64,000 bases of DNA from Parabacteroides distasonis (GTDB lineage Bacteria; Bacteroidota; Bacteroidia; Bacteroidales; Tannerellaceae): NCBI GenBank assembly GCA_021531775.1, contig JAFBIU010000003.1:62001-126000 (forward strand), given 5' to 3'. Below the pieces are notes generated by a model. It searched no databases. It was not told where the DNA came from and saw nothing but the letters and a program-made list of their open reading frames with translations. Below, one piece after another: positions 38,567-47,958 of the stretch (the stretch's first letter is position 1; the number at the start of each line of letters is the position of its first letter). The position numbers were made by a program, and so were the translations under genes.

Positions 38567-39418
38567 TCATGGGATGATAGTATCAAAATCCAAATCAATG
38601 CCGTCTCGATTTAAACCCCGGATAAAGGAACGGTCCAACCAAATCGGTTCATAGTGAGAGAAGGGTGCCAGAAAGGCATGCCGATAAAACATACGTAACC
38701 GGTTCAACCAATACATACGGATTTTCTGACCTTGGAAGAGAACATCCATCTCCTTGATTTTGCATCGATGATGCAAGAAATAGACAGGTGTCAGCAATTC
38801 GATCACATAGCCAAAGAGCCGCGATGAGTTTGTATAAGGGGAGTATTTAACGTATTTCTCCATCTCGTTGCAGATGGAGAAAACCCAAGCGGCATATTGG
38901 TCATACAAACTTTTTTTGCAGATGACCATATTAAATGGGTAGTCGATATAATCCCGCAAAAACCTGTGCAAGGTGGGCAAATAGTCCGGGCACAATTGCT
39001 TCATAACAGCCCGCAAAATCAGTAGATCCTCCATCTGCATATAGGTCAGCACGGTAAACATGCGTGTATGAGCACGGAAAAACCGTTTGGGCAGAATCAC
39101 ATCCGTACCATCTTGAAAAAAGGATTCGATGTTTTCATTCGTGAAACGTTGCTCAAACTGGCGCCGGTATTGCGTCAGACCCACATACTCACAATCATGA
39201 TAGTTTTTCCAGATCCAATAGATAGCTGTTCCCTCGCTATAATGCGGTCCCTTCTCACTGATATGATCCCCCGTGTCATCACCAACATAATCGCCCATGG
39301 CCAGCTTATCTTGCTCATCCGCATGGATACGTTCGAGATGAATGGGTGTATAGACCTCATCGTGAGGGATTCCATCGACCGGTTTATGGCTGCATACAAA
39401 TATCTTCAGTTTGTTCAT
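38567..39418 (-). CDS. DUF4422 family glycosyltransferase-like protein
   Basis: 283 residues. DUF4422 is shown by IFVCSHKPVDGIPHDEVYTP at the start and SEGTAIYWIWKNYHDCEYVG with LTQYRRQF. DUF4422 proteins are found in capsule and O-antigen loci and are taken as glycosyltransferases. It follows the second LicD gene on the same strand with a 36-bp gap. Donor and acceptor unknown. Confidence 0.85.
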   Translation of the reverse strand: MNKLKIFVCSHKPVDGIPHDEVYTPIHLERIHADEQDKLAMGDYVGDDTGDHISEKGPHYSEGTAIYWIWKNYHDCEYVGLTQYRRQFEQRFTNENIESFFQDGTDVILPKRFFRAHTRMFTVLTYMQMEDLLILRAVMKQLCPDYLPTLHRFLRDYIDYPFNMVICKKSLYDQYAAWVFSICNEMEKYVKYSPYTNSSRLFGYVIELLTPVYFLHHRCKIKEMDVLFQGQKIRMYWLNRLRMFYRHAFLAPFSHYEPIWLDRSFIRGLNRDGIDLDFDTIIP

Positions 39419-39454
39419 TGCTGCTGTTGGTTATTAGGATGGATCCACAAATAA

Positions 39455-40186
39455 TTATATTTCACCCATGAATATCGGTTTCATCCCCTCCCATTCATGG
39501 ATACAAGGATGACTGCCATTATGCCACCCAGGATTGGGAGTCATATAATCCGTTCCGTAACGTGTACTGAGCCATTCATGATAATTTTCCGGAACATTCA
39601 CCTCGATACTCTCAAACGGAACGCGGATGACCCGCTCGCTCAACGGCACTTCAACCCGGTTGCACAACACATGTCCAGCCCGTTCCATGGAGTCTATCCA
39701 ACTCGTACAACCCTCGGCAAATTTAAATTCACATAAATACTGAACCGTATCTTCATACACATAGAATATATCCAGTGCTACGTTATGCTTTTCATACGTA
39801 TCTTCACGAGCCAGTTTGCCTCCTTCCAACTGGAAACTATGTCTTAACGCAAATCCGTTCTGCTCCAGAATCTGCTGAACTCGATCAGGGCCTTCTTTGG
39901 CAAAGATAGCCACATCGATATCAAAATCATGTTTGATAAAACCATGTTCCCGGACTGCACCCAACATGGAACCAGCCACCATCATATAATTCACACCATG
40001 TGAAAGCATAAGAGCATCAAAATCCTTCAGAACTGATTCTCCATATTTCAAAAAAATCTTGTTTCGATTATCGGTTATCCGTTGCTTATAGGGATAATAA
40101 AACGGTTTCAACAGCGACTTCATAAACGGGATTTTCGCCACATTGTTGGCAATCCGAATCAATTTAGGTGATAATACAGTTCTCAT
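39455..40186 (-). CDS. LicD-like nucleotidyltransferase-fold protein
   Basis: 243 residues from ATG 40186, chosen because it lies 49 bp after a good -7 box. The core motif is YMMVAGSMLGAVREHGFIKH followed by DFDIDVAIF, with LDIFYVYED further on: a LicD/FKRP-type metal site. It differs from the LicD at 35325-36176, having D-F-D-I-D in place of W-D-D-D-L-D. It probably transfers an alditol or choline phosphate. Together with DUF4422 it forms a two-gene unit. Confidence 0.72.
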   Translation of the reverse strand: MRTVLSPKLIRIANNVAKIPFMKSLLKPFYYPYKQRITDNRNKIFLKYGESVLKDFDALMLSHGVNYMMVAGSMLGAVREHGFIKHDFDIDVAIFAKEGPDRVQQILEQNGFALRHSFQLEGGKLAREDTYEKHNVALDIFYVYEDTVQYLCEFKFAEGCTSWIDSMERAGHVLCNRVEVPLSERVIRVPFESIEVNVPENYHEWLSTRYGTDYMTPNPGWHNGSHPCIHEWEGMKPIFMGEI

Positions 40187-40234
40187 ATTTGATGCTTTAC
40201 ATTGATTGCATGTGATTACACACACTTTACGTTG

Positions 40235-40242
40235 CAAAGATA
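40235..40242 (-). promoter_or_regulatory. -7 box of the LicD-like / DUF4422 unit
   Basis: TATCTTTG on the minus strand, in the context GTTGCAAAGATAT shared with the upxY promoter region. No clear -33 element. Confidence 0.5.
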
Positions 40243-40288
40243 TGATAATAATCCTAAATTCCTACACCATCAGCATAAAATATAAAAG

Positions 40289-40364
40289 AACATAAGTGAC
40301 TTGCCCCAAGAACTTATGTTAAAATGCCCTTTAACATAAGTGCAAAGGCCCATGAACCTATGTT
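40289..40364. terminator. Two hairpins built from one repeated arm
   Basis: AACATAAGT (40289-40297) pairs with ACTTATGTT (40312-40320), with an inner CTTG/CAAG and a CCCC loop. The same arm recurs at 40333-40341 and pairs, with one mismatch, with ACCTATGTT at 40356-40364. On the minus strand the first hairpin runs into TCTTTTATATTTT, so it may terminate the LuxR-type gene. Confidence 0.6.
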
Positions 40365-40379
40365 CTCCAAAAGGGTTGC

Positions 40380-41036
40380 TCAGATGTAGTATTCCATCAT
40401 CTCGACGAGGCCGGCACGGAGGGCATATTTGGTGGCTTCATACACATTACTCACCTCCAATTTGCGGAACAGATTTTTCTTGTGCGTGGTAACGGTATGG
40501 ACACTGGAGTTGCGTAGGGCCGCAATCTCCTTGACGCTCTTCCCATGAGCGATGAGTTTCAGAATCTCGGTTTCGGTCGGTGTCAACAATAGAGGAGTTG
40601 TCTCCGGCTCCGGAGTGGCCGCCAATACATTGGCCACCATATGACAATAGAAGGGTTCATCCTGCACGGCACACTGCAAGGCAGTACGGATCTCCTCTGC
40701 TCCACACTCCTTCAAGAGGAATCCCACATGCAGTTCCGCACTCAACCGACGGATCATCGGCTCATTCAGTTCATTGGCCACCAACAACCAATAACTGTCA
40801 CGGAAACGCTTCTCCAAGACCAGCAGTTCATCCAGACTCTGCAGGTCAAACAAAGCATAATCCAACAGGACAATGGATCGTCCATGCGTCTGTTCCAATG
40901 CCTCCACCAACGCCTGTTTGGAAGAGACGACCTGCTGTCCGACACCCACATAGTATTGTGCGAGGATGCGTTGCCAGCCCACCCGAGTAAGTGCCTGGTT
41001 GTCGGCCAGTATGAAAACAAACTCCGTTATACCCAT
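40380..41036 (-). CDS. LuxR-type DNA-binding response regulator
   Basis: 218 residues. The N-terminal receiver-like domain keeps a likely phosphoacceptor Asp in SIVLLDYALFD and a Lys in VGFLLKECG, though the acidic pair is reduced to ADNQ. The C-terminal HTH is LLTPTETEILKLIAHGKSVKEIA with SSVHTVTTHKKNLFRKLEV. No histidine kinase gene is adjacent. It lies 41 bp downstream of cysK in the same direction and might be read through from it. Targets unknown. Confidence 0.87.
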   Translation of the reverse strand: MGITEFVFILADNQALTRVGWQRILAQYYVGVGQQVVSSKQALVEALEQTHGRSIVLLDYALFDLQSLDELLVLEKRFRDSYWLLVANELNEPMIRRLSAELHVGFLLKECGAEEIRTALQCAVQDEPFYCHMVANVLAATPEPETTPLLLTPTETEILKLIAHGKSVKEIAALRNSSVHTVTTHKKNLFRKLEVSNVYEATKYALRAGLVEMMEYYI

Positions 41037-41077
41037 TGTCCTGCAGAATCATTCATCAAGTAAATACCATCCTTATT

Positions 41078-42025
41078 TTACAGTGGATAGTCCTCAAAGG
41101 CATACAAAACGGTCGAGAGGTAACGTTCACCGGTATCGGGCAACAAGGCTACGATGGTCTTGCCGGCATTCTCCGGTCGTTTCGCCACCTGAATAGCTGC
41201 ATAGAGGGAAGCTCCGGAAGAGATACCCACCAACAGACCCTCCTTATGTGCCAACAGGCGGGAGGTACGAATGGCATCATTGTCAGCTACCGGAAGAATT
41301 TCATCAACCACGTCGCGACGGAAGTTCTTCGGCTCGAAACCGGCACCGATACCTTGGATCTTATGCGGACCGGGCTGACCTCCTGACAAGACATGCGAAC
41401 TCTCCGGTTCAACAGCCACTGCCTTTACGGTCGGCTTATGACGCTTGAGTCCCGTAGCCGTACCGCTCAATGTTCCTCCTGTACCCACACCGGCCACGAA
41501 AATATCGACCTGTCCATCGGTATCTTGCCAAATCTCTTCGGCTGTCGTACGGAGATGTGCCTCCGGATTGGCCGGATTCTCGAACTGCTGCGGGATAAAG
41601 GCACCCGGATTGGCCTCTTTCAGTTCATTTGCCTTGCGGATCGCCCCCTTCATACCTTCGCTACCGGGTGTCAGAATCAACTTGGCACCCAGGGCTTTCA
41701 GCAAGTTCTGCCGTTCAATACTCATCGTTTCAGGCATCGTCAGAATCAACTGATAACCTTTGACGGAAGCTACCCAAGCCAGACCTACACCCGTATTACC
41801 ACTGGTCGGTTCGATGATCAAAGCTCCGGGCTTCAGCTGTCCGCTCTGTTCAGCAGCCTCAATCATAGCCAAAGCAATTCGGTCCTTGACGCTGCCACCA
41901 GGGTTGAAATACTCCAACTTGACAATCAATTTAGCCTGCAGGTTTTCTGCTTTCTCAATGTTACGAAGCTCCAGCAAGGGAGTACGGCCGATCAGCTCGG
42001 TCAAGCTTTGATAAATTGTAGCCAT
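41078..42025 (-). CDS. cysK: Cysteine synthase A
   Basis: 315 residues from ATG 42025 ([20 protein letters not shown]); an earlier in-frame ATG lies too close to the promoter and is not used in the family. O-acetylserine sulfhydrylase of the PLP fold-type II group: PLP lysine in [19 protein letters not shown], phosphate loop [12 protein letters not shown], and the C-terminal GISSGA motif. Makes cysteine from O-acetylserine and sulfide. Confidence 0.95.
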   Translation of the reverse strand: MATIYQSLTELIGRTPLLELRNIEKAENLQAKLIVKLEYFNPGGSVKDRIALAMIEAAEQSGQLKPGALIIEPTSGNTGVGLAWVASVKGYQLILTMPETMSIERQNLLKALGAKLILTPGSEGMKGAIRKANELKEANPGAFIPQQFENPANPEAHLRTTAEEIWQDTDGQVDIFVAGVGTGGTLSGTATGLKRHKPTVKAVAVEPESSHVLSGGQPGPHKIQGIGAGFEPKNFRRDVVDEILPVADNDAIRTSRLLAHKEGLLVGISSGASLYAAIQVAKRPENAGKTIVALLPDTGERYLSTVLYAFEDYPL

Positions 42026-42060
42026 ATCTTTCTGTTTTAATGTTTTCAAATTTCATACCG

Positions 42061-42091
42061 CAAAGATAGAGGCTCCCGCCGGGCACCACAA
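42061..42091 (-). promoter_or_regulatory. Promoter of cysK with an adjoining palindrome
   Basis: TATCTTTG at 42061-42068 and TTG at 42089-42091 with a 20-nt spacer. Directly upstream and touching the -33 element is ATACCA-6nt-TGGTAT (42091-42108), a possible operator. Confidence 0.7.
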
Positions 42092-42142
42092 TACCATAAA
42101 TTTGGTATTTTTGCCAAAACAGATATACCCCAGTCCATTTCG

Positions 42143-44359
42143 TCAGGAATTCAGACGTTCGACGCTCTTGACTCCCTTCACCGTCCGAATCTTCTTGATC
42201 AGGACGTTCAACGAAGTTGTATCCTTGACCGTCACCGTGATATTACCCTGGAACAGTCCATCTACTGCCGAGTCAATGTTCAGAGAACGGAGCGAGACAC
42301 TGCTCTCCTTGCCGATCACCGAGGTGATGTTGGTCACGATGGCAATATCATCACGACCAATCACCCGCAAGGTCACACTATATCCATCACTGCCCTTGCC
42401 GCTCCACTTGGCACGGATAATGCGATAGCCAAAGCGGCTGAACATCTCCTGTGCATTGGGGCAATCCATACGATGGATCTTGATACCCTGAGTCGAGACA
42501 AAACCGAACACCTCATCTCCATAGATCGGGTTGCAGCATTTGGCCAACTTGTACTCAACCCCCGTCAGGTTCTTGTCGATCACCAACACATCCTTGTTGT
42601 TCGAGATCTCCTCGACATGGGTCGTGGTGACAAACTCCCCGGCACTCCGCACCTCCTGATGATCCTGCGTACCGTTCTCTTTACGCACCATCTCCAGATA
42701 CTCATCAATAACACTGTTGGCATCCAACCGCTCCTCGGATATCTCGATGTAAAAATCGGTCACCGTCTTGAAACCTTTCTTCTTGATGTAACGCATCAAG
42801 ACCGGTTCCTCCAGGTCGATCTTCCGGTTCTTGAAACGACGTTGCAGCATCTCCTTGGCCATATCCACCGCTTTGGTCTGCTCCTCCCGCAGGGCCTGTT
42901 TGATCTTTACACGCGCCTTGGAGGTCACCACGATGTTGAGCCAATCCCGTTTGGGCGACTGCGAGGGTGAGGTAATCACCGACACGGTGTCACCATTGTG
43001 CAATACATATTTAATAGGTACGTTCTTGTCGTTTACCTTGGCAGAGACACAACGGCACCCCAACTTCGAGTGGATCGCAAAGGCAAAGTCCAGCACGGTT
43101 GCCCCTTTGGCCAACTTGATGAGTTCGCCTGTCGGGGTGAACACATAGATCTCGTCCTTGTAGAGATCCATCTTGAAATCCTTCATCAGATCCAACGGAT
43201 TGGAACCTTTGGTCTCCAAGGCTGCCCGTACGGTGTTGAGGAACTCGTCCAGACCACTCTCGGCCTTCACACCTTTGTATTTCCAGTGAGCCGCCAAACC
43301 CCGTTCGGCAATCTCATCCATACGCTTCGTTCGGATCTGTACCTCCACCCATTTGTTCTGTGGACCCATCACCGTGATGTGCAGACTCTCATACCCATTG
43401 GTTTTCGGGATAGAAATCCAGTCCTTCATTCGGTTGGGATTGGGCTGATACATGTCTGTGATAATCGAATAGACCTGCCAACACTCGGAACGCTCCTTCT
43501 CCAACGGGGTGTCCAGGACAATACGGATGGCAAACAGATCGTAGATGCCTTCGAATTCGATCTTCTGCTTCTTCAGCTTGTTGTTGATCGAATGGATCGA
43601 CTTGGTACGCCCCTTGATGTCGAACTTAAAGCCAGCCTCCTCCAGTTTCTGCTTGATCGGTGCGATGAACTGGGCAATGTAGGCATCGCGCGAACGTTTG
43701 GTCTCGTTCAGTTTCTGCTTGATGAAATCGAACTGCTTGCGGTCGGTATATTTGAGCGACAAATCCTCCAGCTCGCTCTTGATCTTGTACAGACCCAAAC
43801 GATGTGCCAACGGTGCATAGAGATAGGCCGCCTCCGTAGCCAACCGGATCCGGTCATCCTCCTTCAGCTTCTTGCCCAGACGCATCATACACAGACGGTC
43901 GGCAATCATGATGAGAATGACGCGCACGTCCTCGGCAAAGGAGAAGAGCAAATGGTGGAAGTTTTCCGAGTTGACCGCCGTATTGCGGGCATACAGATCC
44001 GATGTCTTGAGCAGCCGTTTGATCATCAAGGCAATGTCAGCATCGAAGGTCTGCTCCACCTCCTCCAACGTGATGACCCCCTTCATCACCGGACGATACA
44101 GCAGGATAGCCATGACAGAGGTTCGTTTCAACCCGATCTCTGTCGTCGCGATCAAGGCCGTGTCGATGTTCCGCAGCAGGCCATTGATCCCATTTTTATC
44201 CCTCCCGTAGCAATCCATGGCGACAATGTGCTGCATCAACTCCTTCATTTTCCGAATATCCTCCTTGTGCAAGAAGGCATAAAGACTACGCACTAATTGT
44301 CTGTACTTGGAGAAAAATTCCTTCTTCTCCGCTTCTGTAAAGAATGTTTCTCTGTCCAT
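42143..44359 (-). CDS. relA: RelA/SpoT-family (p)ppGpp synthetase with degenerate hydrolase domain
   Basis: 738 residues from ATG 44359. Order: N-terminal HD-like domain (about 20-180), synthetase (about 220-350; GRTKSIHSINNKL, YDLFAIRIVL, NGYESLH, VEVQIRT), TGS (FTPTGELIKLAKGATVLDFAFAI), helical and zinc-finger region (KCCNPIYGDEVFGF) and C-terminal ACT. In active hydrolases the N-domain has HPxxVA, LHDxxED and ADRLHNMR; here the first two are replaced (LLYRPVMKG at the HD site) and the third reads ADRLCMMR. So it should make but not break (p)ppGpp. The synthetase carries RMKD, the charge form usual in bifunctional enzymes. A second, SpoT-like enzyme is expected elsewhere. Confidence 0.92.
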   Translation of the reverse strand: MDRETFFTEAEKKEFFSKYRQLVRSLYAFLHKEDIRKMKELMQHIVAMDCYGRDKNGINGLLRNIDTALIATTEIGLKRTSVMAILLYRPVMKGVITLEEVEQTFDADIALMIKRLLKTSDLYARNTAVNSENFHHLLFSFAEDVRVILIMIADRLCMMRLGKKLKEDDRIRLATEAAYLYAPLAHRLGLYKIKSELEDLSLKYTDRKQFDFIKQKLNETKRSRDAYIAQFIAPIKQKLEEAGFKFDIKGRTKSIHSINNKLKKQKIEFEGIYDLFAIRIVLDTPLEKERSECWQVYSIITDMYQPNPNRMKDWISIPKTNGYESLHITVMGPQNKWVEVQIRTKRMDEIAERGLAAHWKYKGVKAESGLDEFLNTVRAALETKGSNPLDLMKDFKMDLYKDEIYVFTPTGELIKLAKGATVLDFAFAIHSKLGCRCVSAKVNDKNVPIKYVLHNGDTVSVITSPSQSPKRDWLNIVVTSKARVKIKQALREEQTKAVDMAKEMLQRRFKNRKIDLEEPVLMRYIKKKGFKTVTDFYIEISEERLDANSVIDEYLEMVRKENGTQDHQEVRSAGEFVTTTHVEEISNNKDVLVIDKNLTGVEYKLAKCCNPIYGDEVFGFVSTQGIKIHRMDCPNAQEMFSRFGYRIIRAKWSGKGSDGYSVTLRVIGRDDIAIVTNITSVIGKESSVSLRSLNIDSAVDGLFQGNITVTVKDTTSLNVLIKKIRTVKGVKSVERLNS

Positions 44360-44461
44360 AGTTATCATCTTTTTGACCGTTAAAAAGAGGGACAAACCCT
44401 AAAACTGACCGTAAAAGTATCTTTTTTATCGGGAATTTGCTTTTTTCTGCCGGTATTTTTT

Positions 44462-44469
44462 TACATTTG
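44462..44469 (+). promoter_or_regulatory. -7 box of the DUF4301 gene
   Basis: TACATTTG matches TAnnTTTG; TTTG at 44436-44439 is a possible -33 element with a 22-nt spacer. Leader about 25 nt. Confidence 0.5.
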
Positions 44470-44494
44470 CGAATATTATTAATGCATTTATACT

Positions 44495-46015
44495 ATGTTA
44501 AACGCGAAAGATTTAGAATTGCTACAAGCAAAAGGCATCAGCGAAGCCAAAATGGAAGAACAATTGGCTTGCTTCGCCAAGGGTTTTCCCTATTTGGAAA
44601 TCGCCGCTTCTGCCTCGGTGGAGAAGGGTATTATGGTGATTCCGCAAGAGTCACAATCCACCTATATGGCTGCATGGGACGCTTATCTGGCAAAAAACAA
44701 ACGTATCGTGAAATTCGTTCCGGCATCCGGAGCTGCGAGCCGTATGTTCAAGAACCTATTTGAGTTCCTGTCAGCCGAGTATAATAAACCGACCAACGCA
44801 TTTGAGAAGAAGTTCTTCGGTGAGATCACTAAGTTCGCTTTCTATCCGGCATTGAATGCCAAATGCGTCGAGAACGAAGGTAAGGACATTCCGACTTTGG
44901 TAGCTGAAGGTTCCTACAAGGCTGTCGTTGCCAACCTGTTGGAAAGCAAAGGACTGAACTATGGCCAGTTGCCGAAAGGTCTGTTGCTGTTCCACACCTA
45001 TCCTGACCGCGTACGTACGGCCATGGAAGAGCACTTGGCCGAAGGAGCCATGTATGCCAAGAACAATGCGGGTGAGGTGAACATCCACTTTACGGTTTCA
45101 CCGGAGCATAAGGCTTTGTTTGAAGCGTTGGTAGCCGAAAAGCAGGGAGAATACGAAGATAAGTTCTCAGTGAAGTATGACATTTCGTTCAGCGTGCAGA
45201 AACCCAGCACTGACACGGTGGCTGCAGCTATGGACAACACCCCGTTCCGCGATAAGAACGGTAACCTGTTGTTCCGTCCGGGTGGACACGGTGCCTTGAT
45301 CGAAAACTTGAACGATGTGGATGCTGATGTGATCTTCGTAAAGAACATCGACAACGTCGTACCCGACAGCTTCAAGTGTGCAACGGTTATCTGGAAGAAG
45401 GTGATTGCCGGTGTACTGGTTTCCGTTCAGGAGAAGATCTTCAACTACCTGAAGCTGATTGAGAGCGGCAAATATACGCACGAGCAGGTAGAAGAGATGA
45501 TCCACTTCCTGCAGGAGGTACTCTGCACCAAGAATCCGGATACGAAGTTGCTGGAAGATGCCGAACTGATTCTCTATATCAAGAGCAAGTTGATGCGTCC
45601 GTTGCGTGTCTGCGGTATGGTGAAGAATGTAGGCGAACCGGGCGGTGGTCCGTTCCTAGCTGTCAATCCGGATGGCACCATTTCTTTGCAGGTACTGGAA
45701 AGTTCACAGATCGACATGAAGGATCCGGCCAAGAAGGCTATGTTCGAAAAGGGAACTCACTTCAATCCGGTGGATCTGGTTTGTGCTGTCAAGGATTATC
45801 AGGGCAACAAGTACAACTTGCCGGAATATGTGGATAAGAATACCGGTTTCATCTCCTTCAAGAGCAAGGATGGTCGCGAACTGAAAGCATTGGAATTGCC
45901 GGGATTGTGGAACGGTGCGATGAGCAACTGGAACACGATCTTCGTGGAGGTACCGATCGAGACCTTCAATCCGGTAAAGACCGTCAACGACCTGTTGCGT
46001 CCGGAACATCAATAA
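44495..46015 (+). CDS. DUF4301 family protein
   Basis: 506 residues, cytoplasmic, no signal peptide. It matches DUF4301 along its whole length, for example VPASGAASRMFKNLFEFL near residue 75, FRPGGHGALIENLNDVDADV and GEPGGGPFLAVNPDG. The family is common in Bacteroidetes; the first motifs recall nucleotidyltransferase/sugar-phosphate uridylyltransferase folds, but no activity is established to my knowledge. Codon use looks like that of a well-expressed gene. Confidence 0.85.
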   Translation: MLNAKDLELLQAKGISEAKMEEQLACFAKGFPYLEIAASASVEKGIMVIPQESQSTYMAAWDAYLAKNKRIVKFVPASGAASRMFKNLFEFLSAEYNKPTNAFEKKFFGEITKFAFYPALNAKCVENEGKDIPTLVAEGSYKAVVANLLESKGLNYGQLPKGLLLFHTYPDRVRTAMEEHLAEGAMYAKNNAGEVNIHFTVSPEHKALFEALVAEKQGEYEDKFSVKYDISFSVQKPSTDTVAAAMDNTPFRDKNGNLLFRPGGHGALIENLNDVDADVIFVKNIDNVVPDSFKCATVIWKKVIAGVLVSVQEKIFNYLKLIESGKYTHEQVEEMIHFLQEVLCTKNPDTKLLEDAELILYIKSKLMRPLRVCGMVKNVGEPGGGPFLAVNPDGTISLQVLESSQIDMKDPAKKAMFEKGTHFNPVDLVCAVKDYQGNKYNLPEYVDKNTGFISFKSKDGRELKALELPGLWNGAMSNWNTIFVEVPIETFNPVKTVNDLLRPEHQ

Positions 46016-46040
46016 AAGGGACTATACATTATTATAATAT

Positions 46041-46082
46041 GTCGCCGATAGCCTACCCAAAAGACTATCGGCGACTGTTTTT
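46041..46082. terminator. Intrinsic terminator after the DUF4301 gene
   Basis: An 11-bp perfect stem GTCGCCGATAG / CTATCGGCGAC (46041-46051 and 46065-46075) followed by TGTTTTTA. It sits between convergent genes. Confidence 0.85.
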
Positions 46083-46875
46083 AAAATGCATATCCAAAAC
46101 CGATATTCAGATAGATGGGATACATCGCAAAAGTGATGGTCTCAAAACCGCTTCGAAAGATATCATTAAGCCCCCAGGTCAGATCACCGAAGACGATCAG
46201 ATGTTTGAAGGCTCGCCACTCGGCTCCCGCTTGAACGCCCCAAAAGAAAGAGCGCAGATCCTTCGAAAAGTCATAGGAAGCCTGATTGTCTCCATGAAAC
46301 TCCACTTTTGTACCGATCGGATTGTTCTCCCGCAGATAACCATCATACACATAGCCGGCAAAATCGCCACTGGTCTTGAACGACAGATAGGGACCCACCG
46401 AAAGGTTCACCCGTTTGTTGAGTCGATAGACCGCCAACAAGGGCAGGGAAAAGAAGTCCATCTCCACCTTGGTCTGTACGCCACCGGTCCAGTTTCCTTT
46501 CAGCTTCTCACCACCGGCACCGATGATCTCCATGCCGTAGTTCTTCACCGTCGCTTTCGTCTCCATCGACTTGTTTTCCAACTTGAAGCCGATCTGTGCT
46601 CCCCAACGTTGTTCGGCACCGAACCATTTCCGCACATCTCCTTCGATCGCAATGGCCAAACGGGGACGATAACTATCAATCGAACGAATCTCCCGAGGCA
46701 AGGGTAACGGAGAGGTACCTCCGATGTTAAACCCTGCCTTTACCTGATATTCCAATCCACGCAAGGAGGACCAGACAATTCCCTTATTGACATCCTGCTG
46801 TGCCTGGACAGCCACTGTCATACACCAGACCAACAAAACGATCCAGCTCCATCTATTTATTAATCTTCTGCACAT
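46081..46875 (-). CDS. Outer-membrane beta-barrel protein (porin-like, OMP_b-brl type)
   Basis: 264 residues with a signal peptide (RWSWIVLLVWCMTVAVQAQ). Alternating strands such as AGFNIGGTSPLPLP, VNLSVGPYLSFKTSGDFAGY and WGVQAGAEWRAFKHLIVFGD, ending NIGFGYAF with a terminal Phe, fit the small Bacteroidetes barrel family that includes PorT-like proteins. Its start overlaps the PCMD gene by 16 bp, so both are made together, which suggests that the two proteins work as a surface pair. Confidence 0.8.
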   Translation of the reverse strand: MCRRLINRWSWIVLLVWCMTVAVQAQQDVNKGIVWSSLRGLEYQVKAGFNIGGTSPLPLPREIRSIDSYRPRLAIAIEGDVRKWFGAEQRWGAQIGFKLENKSMETKATVKNYGMEIIGAGGEKLKGNWTGGVQTKVEMDFFSLPLLAVYRLNKRVNLSVGPYLSFKTSGDFAGYVYDGYLRENNPIGTKVEFHGDNQASYDFSKDLRSFFWGVQAGAEWRAFKHLIVFGDLTWGLNDIFRSGFETITFAMYPIYLNIGFGYAF

Positions 46876-47954
46876 ATCACTTCTACTTCATCTATATATA
46901 ATGTACTGCCCTCTGCTCCCTCAAATGTATCGCCATGGATACTGGACGAAAAGACCATGCCTAACTTATAACCTCCCTTCGCTAACTTCTCCGGATCGAC
47001 ACTTCGTCCCGGACGGGTTACAAACGGAATGTAAAAATGCGTCCACTCATCCGTCTCTTGCTGGTTCTCAATCCGCGCCACAGAGACCAGGTTGGGACTG
47101 GTCAACCCGTTGAAGCCATCCAGGAACTTCACATTCTCATCCGTCTCATAAAAGATGGCATAGATGTCGCACATGTCTTTCATGCCAGACACCGGCTGGC
47201 CATTCTTCTTATAAACGGGTCCTGCCTTGTATTTGTAATAACCACAGAGATAGGTCGGCACATGCTCGAACGGACGTCCCAACAGCGTACCCTTGCGGGC
47301 ATCAGGAATCGCATTCAGGATGTCAAACGTCCCGATGAACAGGTTCCCTGCGGCAATCGGCATTCCGAACATACTGCCAAAATCGCCCGTACTACAGGTC
47401 ACCAACTTGGCACATTTACCCACAAAGCCGTGATCGTCCTGCATCGTCGGGAAGTCATACATACCCAACTGATTATTGGTCAAGGCAAAACCTCCATTAC
47501 CACTGGCCCAAGTGACCGAATCGCCATTCGCCAAGATGTCGTAAAAGATCTGATAACGACCATAGGTCGGCTCCAACGAGATAGTTTCAAAATGATACTC
47601 CGTGCTGATACCGGAGACAATGCAACGGACCGTGTAGGTCTTCGACCAGTTCCGGTCTTCCGAAGTCACCACATATCGCTGCGGATTGGTAAAGTCAAAC
47701 ACGGTCCCACTGGCCGGGGTGATTGTTGCACCCGGTGTCAATGTAAACTCCGGGGCCAAGTGCGTAATGTCGGCATCCCCTTTGACCGTCAAGGTCACCG
47801 TTTCATTCTCAATCTCCGGATCGGTCTTCAAGACCTCCCCCGGTACGACACAAGTCAGAATGTCTGCTTCTGCATTCGGAGCCTCCTCACGAATGCAGGC
47901 TGTCAAACTCAGCAGCAACAAGACCGCTGCTATTCCCCATTTTAAATTCCTCAT
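46860..47954 (-). CDS. PCMD-domain lipoprotein
   Basis: 364 residues from ATG 47954 (MRNLKWGIAAVLLLLSLTACIRE), a lipoprotein signal; a longer frame reaching into the upstream gene gives a basic, non-signal N-terminus and is rejected. An Ig-like DUF4971/DUF5018-type part (about 35-120; GDADITHLAPEFTLTPGATI) is followed by the putative carbohydrate-metabolism domain (PCMD) with YGRYQIFYDILANGDSVTWAS and LYIDEVEVIC at the end. PCMD proteins are surface lipoproteins with a jelly-roll fold. Begins 4 bp after the acyl-CoA synthetase gene. Confidence 0.8.
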   Translation of the reverse strand: MRNLKWGIAAVLLLLSLTACIREEAPNAEADILTCVVPGEVLKTDPEIENETVTLTVKGDADITHLAPEFTLTPGATITPASGTVFDFTNPQRYVVTSEDRNWSKTYTVRCIVSGISTEYHFETISLEPTYGRYQIFYDILANGDSVTWASGNGGFALTNNQLGMYDFPTMQDDHGFVGKCAKLVTCSTGDFGSMFGMPIAAGNLFIGTFDILNAIPDARKGTLLGRPFEHVPTYLCGYYKYKAGPVYKKNGQPVSGMKDMCDIYAIFYETDENVKFLDGFNGLTSPNLVSVARIENQQETDEWTHFYIPFVTRPGRSVDPEKLAKGGYKLGMVFSSSIHGDTFEGAEGSTLYIDEVEVICAED

Positions 47955-47958
47955 CTTC

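Noticed and set aside
42998-44296. Plus-strand frame of 432 codons opposite the RelA/SpoT gene
   Set aside because: Antisense shadow of a conserved gene; no domain, no promoter box.
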